Below, in pieces: positions 1 to 6,048 of a stretch of 13,070 bases of DNA. Both the position numbers and the translations under genes were made by a program. This DNA is from UBA6902 sp964393845. Its GTDB lineage: Bacteria > Nitrospirota > Thermodesulfovibrionia > UBA6902. The notes below the pieces were generated by a model that ran no database searches, was not told the origin of the DNA, and saw only the letters and a list, made by a program, of their open reading frames with translations. How positions within the stretch are numbered: the first letter of the stretch is position 1; each line of letters opens with the position of its first letter. The DNA is taken from assembly GCA_964393845.1 (NCBI GenBank), contig CAYMUX010000095.1, positions 1-13,070 of the forward strand. The letters are read 5' to 3'.

Positions 1-454
1 TGATACGGGCGTCGAGGTCGCGGTCGGACTGGAAGCCAGCGCGGGCAACCGGGTCGAGACCAAGGCCTTCAGAGTCGAACGACACGCCGGAGATCGTCAG
101 CGACGACGTACCGGTTTCGTTGAACACCACCTTGAGATCGTCACCCGAGAGCAGGTTGACGCCACCATAAGAAGCGTCGCCGGCGAGAGTGTCGAGCTGG
201 GTGATGATGTTGTTGTAGTCCGACTGCAGCGAAGTGCGGGTCGAGTCCGGGGACGACGAAAATGCCGTGCCCTGGGTCGTGCCCACAATACCGCTGATGC
301 CCAGCGCGGTCGTGAGACCGGCCGCTGAGGACGTGATCGAGAGCGAGTTCTGGCTCGACGACGAGGCGACGTTCAGGGCGAACGCCGAGTTCGAGGCCGA
401 ACCGGTAACACCCGACAGGGTTCCGATCGCCGTGTTCAACTCGTCTTCAGGGAA
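1..454 (-). CDS. Flagellin, internal fragment (alphaproteobacterial type, probably foreign to this contig)
   Basis: Read on the minus strand, codons run open from about 481 down to 2 with no start codon. The translation is recognisable as flagellin: the stretch LQSDYNNIITQLDTLAGDAS, then GGVNLLSGDDLKV, FNETGTSSLTI and, near the window edge, GFQSDRDLDARI. This is the conserved N-terminal helical region and early D1 domain of flagellins of the Bradyrhizobium/Rhodopseudomonas type. The residues nearer the true N-terminus are serine- and alanine-rich and variable. Both ends are missing: the C-terminus runs off base 1, and the N-terminal side stops at a junction near 455. The segment is much richer in G+C than the rest of the window and codes on the opposite strand to the gene it abuts. 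The family call is confident; the view that it does not belong to the same genome is inference from composition and the abrupt junction. Confidence 0.85.
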
Positions 455-470
455 GCGGCCGGGGCGTTTG
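440..470. other. Probable chimeric assembly junction
   Basis: Minus-strand flagellin coding is recognisable down to about 440-450. Plus-strand NuoF-like coding is recognisable from about 455-461. No intergenic sequence, gene start or gene end separates them. Two unrelated genes are each cut mid-domain on opposite strands, and base composition changes at the same place. Just inside the junction the NuoF motif is imperfect: GAFGCAES stands where relatives have GAF-x-CGES, followed by RTLLPS instead of the usual TALxxS. This would fit base errors at a low-coverage read end. A genuine rearrangement cannot be excluded from sequence alone. Confidence 0.75.
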
Positions 471-1453
471 GCTGCGCTGAATCAAGGACGCTGCTCCCGT
501 CTATTGAAGGAGAGAGAGGATTCCCGAGGCCAAGACCGCCAAGGCTTTCAGAACCGGGTGGAGGTCCATGGGGCTATCCGAGCAACCTTAACAATATAGA
601 GACCTTTGCCAATGTGCCTGTGATCATTGAAAAAGGCGCGGACTATTTCCTTTCCATCGGTACAAAGAACTCTTCCGGGACAAAGGTCTTCGCACTCACA
701 GGAAAGGTGAAAAACACCGGCCTCGTTGAAGTACCCATGGGCATAACCCTGAGAGAGATTATTTATGAAATAGGCGGCGGAATCCTTGGAGACAAGGCAT
801 TCAAGGCTGTTCAGACAGGCGGACCTTCCGGAGGCTGCATACCAGCAGAGCATCTGGACCTGTCCGTGGATTTTGACTCCCTTTGGAAAGTGGGCTCAAT
901 GATGGGGTCGGGGGGAATGGTTGTAATGGATGAAGACACCTGCATGGTGGATGTAGCCAAGTTCTTTCTTTCATTCACACAGTCTGAGTCATGCGGAAAA
1001 TGCCCGCCCTGCAGAATAGGCACCTTCCAGATGCTTGAGATACTGAAGCGGATCACCTCCGGCCAGGGCCAGGACGGCGATATAGAAAGACTCGAGGACC
1101 TGGGCAATAAGATAGTTGCCGGCTCCCTCTGCGGACTCGGAAACAGCGCACCCAATCCCGTACTGACCACAATCAGGTATTTCAGGGAAGAGTATGAAGA
1201 ACATATCCATGACAAATACTGCCGTGCCAAGGCATGCAGCGGCCTCGGCCTGTTCAGAATCGAAAATCCCGAATGCATCCTCTGCGGCCTCTGTAAACAG
1301 GCCTGTGCCTTCGGCGCGGTGAGAGAGACAAGAAATAAATTTTTCATAGATCAGGACTACTGCACAAAGTGCAAGGCATGCTATCCAGTCTGCCCTACTG
1401 ATGCAGTGAAAATAGAGAAACACAGAAGACAGAAGGCAGCGGTAAAATCGTAG
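455..1453 (+). CDS. NuoF/HydB-like NADH-binding flavoprotein subunit with C-terminal 2x[4Fe-4S] domain, 5' end missing
   Basis: This is the soluble NADH:acceptor (diaphorase) subunit type found in complex I as NuoF and in NAD(P)-linked hydrogenases and formate dehydrogenases as HydB, HndC or HoxF. The visible 332 residues begin inside the flavin/NADH fold (SIEGERGFPRPRPP, then NNIETFANVP). They continue through the SLBB-like linker (GGPSGGCIP) to the N3-type cluster domain with Cys codons at 992, 1001 and 1010 (SCGKCPPCRIGT) and the fourth at 1130 (LCGLG). They end in a ferredoxin domain with two CxxCxxCxxxC motifs (CILCGLCKQAC and CTKCKACYPVC). That extra ferredoxin domain is absent from NuoF and typical of the HydB type. 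The N-terminal part carrying the NADH-binding glycine loop is lost at the junction near 455. GTG and ATG codons around 612-616 are internal, because homology runs upstream of them. An upstream NuoE-like partner would be expected but is not present here. Confidence 0.88.
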   Translation, partial: AAGAFGCAESRTLLPSIEGERGFPRPRPPRLSEPGGGPWGYPSNLNNIETFANVPVIIEKGADYFLSIGTKNSSGTKVFALTGKVKNTGLVEVPMGITLREIIYEIGGGILGDKAFKAVQTGGPSGGCIPAEHLDLSVDFDSLWKVGSMMGSGGMVVMDEDTCMVDVAKFFLSFTQSESCGKCPPCRIGTFQMLEILKRITSGQGQDGDIERLEDLGNKIVAGSLCGLGNSAPNPVLTTIRYFREEYEEHIHDKYCRAKACSGLGLFRIENPECILCGLCKQACAFGAVRETRNKFFIDQDYCTKCKACYPVCPTDAVKIEKHRRQKAAVKS

Positions 1454-1525
1454 GGGCAAGGCGCGCCTTGCCCGTACATGACGGCAAATGGACATTTAGA
1501 TTTCAGATGTCCCGAAATACCGGGA
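1454..1525. repeat. Intergenic palindromes after the NuoF-like gene
   Basis: A perfect 20-bp palindrome, GGGCAAGGCGCGCCTTGCCC, occupies 1454-1473 and begins at the base after the TAG stop codon. A second inverted repeat, TCCCG (1510-1514) and CGGGA (1521-1525) around a 6-base spacer, lies downstream. Neither is followed by a T tract, so neither looks like a factor-independent terminator. They more resemble dispersed REP-like intergenic elements, or an mRNA-stabilising hairpin within the operon. The remaining bases up to 1570 show nothing recognisable. A clear ribosome binding site, AGGAG, lies at about 1571-1575 ahead of the next gene. Confidence 0.55.
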
Positions 1526-1581
1526 TGCAAAAAGATCAAGAATTAAAGACATTTTTATAAATAGAATTTCAGGAGTATAAA

Positions 1582-2187
1582 ATGACTGAAAAAGAAACTA
1601 CACAGGTAAAAATGGAAGACGTCCGGGCAAAGGCTGACGAGAAAAAGTGCCCTGTTCAGAGGTCTCTGGTATTCGTCGAGGAATTCCTTGCCGGCCCGAT
1701 GTGCGGAAAGTGCTTCCCCTGCTCCATGGGCAGTTATGAGGCGAGGATAAGGCTTAAGCGTTTAGTGGAAGGCAACGCCGGTAATGAAGACATTGATAAG
1801 ATAAACATCATTTCTTCTCATATGCTGGTTGCCTCAATGTGCAAAAGGGGCAAAGACACCGCCAAATACATACTGGAAAATATCGTTTCCTCCGAATTTA
1901 CAGATCATCTTTCAGGTCTTTGTGTAAAGAATGAATGCCTACACCATGTTAAATACATTATTGTCCCGGAGAAATGCACAATGTGCGGTGACTGCCTGGA
2001 CGCATGTAAAGACAATGCGATACTGGGCGAAAAGAAAAAACCCTATCTGTCCGGATACACGCCATTTGAGATAGTCCAGAAGAGATGTACAAAATGCGGT
2101 GAATGCATGAAAGTCTGCAAATATGAGGCGGTAAAGCTCGTGTCTGCCAGGGAAATGGCTGAGAAGGAACCGGCAGGAGTTAAATAG
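1582..2187 (+). CDS. Stand-alone NuoF C-terminal-type [4Fe-4S] protein with 2x[4Fe-4S] ferredoxin domain
   Basis: This 201-residue cytoplasmic protein has no signal peptide or membrane segment. Residues about 25-100 match the C-terminal cluster-binding domain of NuoF (C41-x2-C44-x2-C47 within MCGKCFPC, plus C87 in SMCKRGKD). The FMN/NADH-binding and SLBB domains that normally precede it are absent. Residues 128-185 form a two-cluster ferredoxin domain with C132, C135, C138, C142 and C169, C172, C175, C179. It is therefore predicted to hold three [4Fe-4S] clusters and no flavin. It parallels the C-terminal half of the preceding gene, so it probably arose by duplication and loss of the catalytic half. 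It most likely relays electrons between the flavoprotein and the NuoG-like subunit downstream, or to an outside partner. The start ATG has a good AGGAG site 6 bases upstream. The domain assignment is firm; the relay role is inferred from context. Confidence 0.8.
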   Translation: MTEKETTQVKMEDVRAKADEKKCPVQRSLVFVEEFLAGPMCGKCFPCSMGSYEARIRLKRLVEGNAGNEDIDKINIISSHMLVASMCKRGKDTAKYILENIVSSEFTDHLSGLCVKNECLHHVKYIIVPEKCTMCGDCLDACKDNAILGEKKKPYLSGYTPFEIVQKRCTKCGECMKVCKYEAVKLVSAREMAEKEPAGVK

Positions 2188-2264
2188 AGTTACGAGTCAG
2201 GAGTTATGAGTTAACAATTTTAATATTGAATTTTGAATCTTGAATTTTATATAAGGGGGTTTCA
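2188..2264. repeat. Degenerate short repeats in the intergenic spacer, with RBS of the NuoG-like gene
   Basis: The spacer holds two kinds of imperfect tandem word: GAGTTACGAGT followed by GAGTTATGAGTT at about 2187-2214, then TGAATTTTGAATCTTGAATTTT at about 2227-2248. It has no coding potential and no terminator-like hairpin. The word TTACGAGT also occurs near 6026, downstream of another gene, suggesting a family of decayed intergenic repeats. The run AGGGGGT at about 2254-2260 is the probable ribosome binding site for the ATG at 2265. Confidence 0.45.
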
Positions 2265-4277
2265 ATGTCCAAGCAAATAAATCTTACAATAGACGGCAAA
2301 CAGGTCCAGTCCGCTGAAGGCACGAATCTTATCGATGCCGCAGCATCAGCTGGGATACACATTCCTAACCTTTGCTACTTAAAAGGTATGAAGGGCATCG
2401 GAGCATGCAGGCTCTGCCTGGTTGATGTTGAAGGTGGAAAGGCGCCGGTTGTCGGCTGTATAACAAAGGTAAAGGAAGGCATGGTGATAAACACCGCGAC
2501 CGAAAAGCTGCAAGAGATGAGGAAATTCATCATCGACCTTATCCTCTCAATGCATCCCCTGGACTGTATGACCTGCACCAAGGCAGGAGTATGTAACCTC
2601 CAGCAGTATGCCTATAATTTTGAAGTCAAAGAATCCAATTTCACTAGAAAGAAATTCGGTTATCCAGTTGATGAAGCCAATCCGTTTATCAAGAGAGACC
2701 CCGACTACTGCATCCTCTGCGCAAGATGCGTGAGGGTCTGCAAAGAACAGGGCACGAATGTTCTTGATTTTATGGGTAGAGGAGTTGGCGCAAAGGTAGC
2801 AACTGCAATGGACAAGCCTTTGCAGGAATCTGAATGCACATTCTGCGGGAGCTGTGTAGACGCATGTCCCGTTAACGCGCTCCTTGAGGCTGACAGGTGG
2901 AGAAAAGGCAGGGAATGGGATTATACAAAGAACAGCTCCGTATGTCTTTCCTGCGGAAACGGATGTGATATAACAGTAAGCTCAAAGGACGGTGCAATCG
3001 TAAAAATAAATTCCGGGGCTGAAGACGGCTCTGTAGAAAAATACATTTGCGCAATCGGCAGGTTTGGTTTCGAAGCCCTGTCATCCGATGCAAGGGTCAC
3101 TACACCAATGAAAAAGGTCAACGGCACGCTCCAGGAAACAACCTGGAAAGAGGCCCTTGATTTAACGGCTGAAAAACTAAAACGGGCTGACGGAAAGACA
3201 GGTGTCATAAGCACAGCAGGAATTCTGAATCAGGACGCTTTTATCCTTTCGAAATTAGCCGCAGATGTAATTAAAACAAAAAATATTGATACAACCGCAA
3301 GCCTTTATGCTGATGCTGACTCTATGAAATTTTCCGACAGCATAGACTTTGACGCTGCGGATGTAATTATTCTTGCCGGACTCACCCCTTCCCAGTGGGA
3401 CAGAGTGCTTCCAGCGCTTGATGCGGGTATAAGGAGAAGAGTTTCCAGGGGAGCAAAACTCATTGCGCTTAATTCAGGCGAAACAAATATTGCATCATCT
3501 GCGGCCATAAGCGTGCAGGCTGATGAAGCTTCAACTCTTGCGCAGATCGCCAAAGCCCTCATTGATAAAGGTGGTAAGTCAGATAAAGACATTGCTGCCG
3601 CTGTTTCCGGCTTATCTGTAACCGAAGATATTGAGAAGGCAGCGGAACTGATAGCAAAAGCCGCTTATCCAGTCATATTCTGCGCCCCTTCCCTCTTCAA
3701 CGCCTCCAGAAATCTGTCTCTGCTTCTTGATATTAAAGTAGTAGCCGTACCGGCTGAAGCAAACGCAAGGGGCGTAATTGCAATGGGCCTTACTACAGAC
3801 GGCAAGACATATTCAGAAATGACATCCGGCAAAGTTGATGTTCTCTATGCAATTGGAGAATTACCGGTTACAAAAAGACCCGATGTTGGTTTTCTGGTAG
3901 TCCAAACATCCTATATGACCGAGCTGGCAAAGCAGGCTGATGTTATACTGCCTGCTGCTGCGTACCTTGAGTCTGAAGGAACTATTACAAATTATCTTGG
4001 TAAAGATAAAGATGTAAAAAAGATAATAGAGCCTGCCGGTGATTCAAAACAGCATAAAGATATCTTTATACAGCTTTCCAAGGTGTTAGGAACTACTATA
4101 AAAGAATCATCTAAAATAAAGAGCGCACATGAAACCAGTGAACCAAAGTTCACTCCATTTGAGAAGAAAAAGGGACTTGATGCAAATCCGTCTGATATTA
4201 TGGATGGAATTAATGCGAGTGTTATAAATCACTCAAAGCTCCTCTGGCTCAAAGAGGCGCAGAAGGCAACAGTATAA
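2265..4277 (+). CDS. NuoG-like / formate dehydrogenase alpha-like Fe-S subunit with degenerate molybdopterin domain
   Basis: This 670-residue protein has the N-terminal layout of NuoG, HydA and FdhA. A [2Fe-2S] domain uses C37, C48, C51 and C65. A His-Cys3 [4Fe-4S] site uses H97 (MHPLDC), C101, C104 and C110. Two further [4Fe-4S] clusters use C149/152/155/159 and C191/194/197/201. A molybdopterin-oxidoreductase-type [4Fe-4S] site uses C227, C230, C234 and C262, leading into CAIGRFGFEAL. The rest, to about residue 610, is a shortened molybdopterin-oxidoreductase fold ending in a lysine-rich tail. At 670 residues it is shorter than active formate dehydrogenase alpha subunits, which are usually about 900. 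Where active enzymes read R-L-C/U-H, this protein reads S-L-Y348-A, so the metal-ligand residue seems lost, as in NuoG of complex I. It is thus better seen as an electron-transfer and scaffold subunit than as an enzyme reducing its own substrate. It forms an operon-like group with the two genes upstream. Confidence 0.85.
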   Translation: MSKQINLTIDGKQVQSAEGTNLIDAAASAGIHIPNLCYLKGMKGIGACRLCLVDVEGGKAPVVGCITKVKEGMVINTATEKLQEMRKFIIDLILSMHPLDCMTCTKAGVCNLQQYAYNFEVKESNFTRKKFGYPVDEANPFIKRDPDYCILCARCVRVCKEQGTNVLDFMGRGVGAKVATAMDKPLQESECTFCGSCVDACPVNALLEADRWRKGREWDYTKNSSVCLSCGNGCDITVSSKDGAIVKINSGAEDGSVEKYICAIGRFGFEALSSDARVTTPMKKVNGTLQETTWKEALDLTAEKLKRADGKTGVISTAGILNQDAFILSKLAADVIKTKNIDTTASLYADADSMKFSDSIDFDAADVIILAGLTPSQWDRVLPALDAGIRRRVSRGAKLIALNSGETNIASSAAISVQADEASTLAQIAKALIDKGGKSDKDIAAAVSGLSVTEDIEKAAELIAKAAYPVIFCAPSLFNASRNLSLLLDIKVVAVPAEANARGVIAMGLTTDGKTYSEMTSGKVDVLYAIGELPVTKRPDVGFLVVQTSYMTELAKQADVILPAAAYLESEGTITNYLGKDKDVKKIIEPAGDSKQHKDIFIQLSKVLGTTIKESSKIKSAHETSEPKFTPFEKKKGLDANPSDIMDGINASVINHSKLLWLKEAQKATV

Positions 4278-4282
4278 AAAAA

Positions 4283-4348
4283 CAGGGTCCGGGGTCCACA
4301 GGGTCCGGGTATAATGGCCCCTGGATCCCGGCTCATGGATCCTTTTTT
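4283..4348 (+). terminator. GGGTCC-rich repeat and GGATCC hairpin with T6 between the NuoG-like gene and yacP
   Basis: The word GGGTCC(GGG) recurs at 4285-4309. GGATCC then occurs at 4323-4328 and at 4337-4342; being self-complementary, the two copies can pair around an 8-base loop, and they are followed directly by TTTTTT at 4343-4348. This has the shape of a weak intrinsic terminator for the upstream operon. The tract ends on the base before the ATG of the next gene. A TATAAT hexamer at 4310-4315 could be a -10 element for that gene, though no convincing -35 precedes it. Confidence 0.4.
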
Positions 4349-4882
4349 ATGGCTTACATCCTTATAGACGGCTACAACCTGATCGGTATCGCCCACGAAG
4401 ATCTTGAAAAAGCCCGTAAGGAGCTTATAGAAAAACTCCTCAAATATTCTGATTTAAAAAACCATCAGATTATGCTGGTTTTTGACGGCTGGAAAAGCGG
4501 ACAAAAAGACCAGACCCGTGTCACGGCGCGTCACGTTACAGTCATATATTCCAGACTTGGTGAAAAAGCGGACAATGTAATAAAAAGGACCCTTTCGTCT
4601 TCTTCAAAGCCGTGGATTGTTGTCAGCTCCGACAGGGAAGTATCCGACTATGCGGCCAGAAAAGACTTTGCAGCGGTATCTTCCGCCGAATTCGAAGAAA
4701 AGCTTTTTATGGCCCTTAACCGTATTAAATACGATGCTCCGGTCCTTGATCCGCCGTCGGATGAAGAACTATTGAAATATTACGAAGATGAAGACGATGC
4801 CCCTCCTTCTCCATCTAAAGGTAACCCCAGGATGCTTTCGAAAAAACAAAAGAAGAAGCTTCAGGCACTGAAGAAGCTCTGA
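4349..4882 (+). CDS. yacP: YacP/Rae1-type NYN-domain endoribonuclease
   Basis: This 177-residue cytoplasmic protein belongs to the YacP (DUF901) branch of NYN/PIN-like nucleases. Bacillus subtilis Rae1, of that family, cleaves mRNA in the ribosomal A site. The N-terminal strand YILIDGYNLIG and acidic residues D7, D46 (LVFDGW), D75 (EKADNVIKR) and D95 (VSSDREV) mark the metal-binding catalytic pocket. The last 20 residues are lysine-rich (SKKQKKKLQALKKL), suiting RNA or ribosome contact. The length is normal for the family. The ATG at 4349 must be at or near the true start because the conserved first strand begins there, yet a T6 tract rather than a ribosome binding site precedes it. The gene converges on the Crp-like gene with 9 bases between their stops. 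Ribosome dependence here is inferred only from the family. Confidence 0.85.
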   Translation: MAYILIDGYNLIGIAHEDLEKARKELIEKLLKYSDLKNHQIMLVFDGWKSGQKDQTRVTARHVTVIYSRLGEKADNVIKRTLSSSSKPWIVVSSDREVSDYAARKDFAAVSSAEFEEKLFMALNRIKYDAPVLDPPSDEELLKYYEDEDDAPPSPSKGNPRMLSKKQKKKLQALKKL

Positions 4883-4891
4883 GAAGTGTAC

Positions 4892-5569
4892 CTATTCGTC
4901 AAGAAATTTTTGCAAAGAATTTGTCTTTATCGATATCCTGCCGTTTGAAGATTTTATTATGCCACTCTTCTGTAGTTTGCTCATGGTCCTGATACAAGTT
5001 TCTACGGTTGTTCCCACCATTTCAGAAATTTCCTGCCTGGTCAACGGAAAATCTATCTTCCTGTATTCATTATCATCGATACCGACCTTCTCGGAAAGTT
5101 TAAGCAGCAATGATGCGATTCTTTTTTCAACTCTTTCAGTCGCTATATTTTTCAGCATTTCATGGGCATCCCTGAGCTTGTCACTGAAATATTTTACAAT
5201 CTCAAGCTTCAGTATCGGATACTCATCCATTATCTTCAGCAGATTCTGACGGCTGATCCATATTATAGTGGTTGACTCCATCGCCTGTGCAGATGCAGGA
5301 AAGGGTTTTTTATCCAAAACTGCCACGCCTCCAAATATATCACCCGGGGACATAATCTCCAGAATAATATCTTTTCCCATCAATGTATGCTTCAGTACTT
5401 TCAGACTTCCTTCAGCCACAAGATAAAACTTGTCTGATGGGTCTCCCTCAGAAAATATGGTCTCATTGTTTTTGTAACTTACTTTTTCAAACAGATCGCT
5501 TATGCTCTTTAATTCTTCATCCTTAAGAGAAGAAAATATCTCACTCTTTTTCAGTGTATCAATAATCAT
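4892..5569 (-). CDS. Crp/Fnr-family transcriptional regulator
   Basis: This 225-residue protein has an N-terminal cyclic-nucleotide-binding-type beta barrel (about 10-125), a dimerisation helix (about 125-155) and a C-terminal winged helix-turn-helix. The latter carries the recognition segment LTRQEISEMVGTTVETCIRT at 176-195. It lacks the N-terminal cysteine cluster of oxygen-sensing Fnr. The effector pocket reads GDIFGGVAVLDKKPFPASA, so the Glu and Arg that bind cAMP in E. coli Crp (GE...RSA) are replaced by Gly and Pro. A ligand other than cAMP, or none, is likely. The start ATG at 5567-5569 lies inside the end of the upstream DUF2007 gene (11-base overlap), so the two are co-transcribed and probably translationally coupled. 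The regulated genes are not shown by the sequence, although the dyad upstream of the pair could be its own operator. Confidence 0.9.
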   Translation of the reverse strand: MIIDTLKKSEIFSSLKDEELKSISDLFEKVSYKNNETIFSEGDPSDKFYLVAEGSLKVLKHTLMGKDIILEIMSPGDIFGGVAVLDKKPFPASAQAMESTTIIWISRQNLLKIMDEYPILKLEIVKYFSDKLRDAHEMLKNIATERVEKRIASLLLKLSEKVGIDDNEYRKIDFPLTRQEISEMVGTTVETCIRTMSKLQKSGIIKSSNGRISIKTNSLQKFLDE

Positions 5570-5801
5570 TGATTTTGTTCTCCGGAGTTTGTTTCATAAC
5601 CGATAATATGTCTCTGGCTTTTTCCAGATCTTCATTACTTACAAATAACCTTATCTCGCCCATTCTTCCTATGCTTACAGGGTAAGGGCTTATTTTTTGA
5701 GACTTCACGATAACCTCTATATTTTCCGCTTTCAGTAAATCTTTAACAATCTCAGCCTCTACATCATCATATGTAAACAACAACTCGGCCCATTCGTCCA
5801 T
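5559..5801 (-). CDS. DUF2007-family small protein
   Basis: This 80-residue protein of the DUF2007 family is often labelled a putative signal-transducing protein without experimental support. It shows the family pattern: an N-terminal strand (AELLFTYDDVEAEIVKDLL), a central strand pair with a variable loop (VIVKSQKISPYP), and the end motif EIRLFVSNEDLEKARDIL. It has no signal peptide or membrane segment. The ATG at 5801 is preceded on the minus strand by TAGGA about 8 bases upstream, a usable ribosome binding site. It is the first gene of a two-gene unit with the Crp/Fnr-family regulator and overlaps it by 11 bases. In relatives it is thought to sense or bind a small molecule or protein, so pairing it with a regulator is suggestive. 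Its biochemical role is unknown. Confidence 0.85.
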   Translation of the reverse strand: MDEWAELLFTYDDVEAEIVKDLLKAENIEVIVKSQKISPYPVSIGRMGEIRLFVSNEDLEKARDILSVMKQTPENKINDY

Positions 5802-5824
5802 TAATTTTTTCCTATTTTGGATTT

Positions 5825-5859
5825 ATCAAAATTATATCATATTTTGATCACATGAAAAA
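5825..5859 (-). promoter_or_regulatory. Promoter of the DUF2007-crp unit with overlapping 8+8 dyad
   Basis: ATCAAAAT (5825-5832) and ATTTTGAT (5841-5848) form a perfect inverted repeat with an 8-base spacer. On the minus strand a consensus TATAAT (-10) lies at 5836-5831, within the dyad. The -35 region near 5859-5853 is only T-rich (TTTTTC/TTTCAT). A -10 box this good with a weak -35, covered by a symmetrical site, suits regulation by a dimeric protein. The neighbouring Crp/Fnr-type protein is the obvious candidate, but this is not the canonical TGTGA-N6-TCACA or TTGAT-N4-ATCAA site. The rest of 5802-6048 holds only the terminator described separately. Confidence 0.5.
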
Positions 5860-5982
5860 TATTATTTTAATTTCAGGATTCTTTATAAACCGAAGACCGG
5901 ACGTGTCTGAATGACGATTTATTGAATCATCTGATAATTTCCCAGCCTCTTTAGAAAGGAGCCATTTATTATAATGCTAAAT

Positions 5983-6017
5983 AAAAAAGGGGGAGCCCCG
6001 ATACATCGGGACTCCCC
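5983..6017 (-). terminator. Intrinsic terminator of the PKD-repeat protein gene
   Basis: Read on the minus strand, the arms at 6017-6007 and 6000-5990 form an 11-bp GC-rich stem (one G-U pair) around a 6-base loop. The stem is followed immediately by T6 (plus-strand A6 at 5983-5988). This is a strong factor-independent terminator 32 bases beyond the stop codon of the gene ending at 6049. Confidence 0.85.
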
Positions 6018-6048
6018 TTCAGGACTTACGAGTTACATTACTCCTTTT

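Noticed and set aside
97..599. Short open frames at 97-288 (-) and 234-599 (+)
   Set aside because: They are out of frame with the flagellin reading (1-454, -), which has clear family motifs; the second also crosses the chimeric junction.
614..1453. The NuoF-like gene starting at GTG 614 or ATG 612
   Set aside because: Clear NuoF homology (SIEGERGFPRPRPP, NNIETFAN) lies upstream in the same frame, so 614 is internal; ATG 612 is out of frame. The true start is lost at the junction.
548..1495. Minus-strand open frames of 101, 178 and 168 codons opposite the NuoF-like gene
   Set aside because: They are antisense shadows of a gene with strong family motifs and show no recognisable domain.
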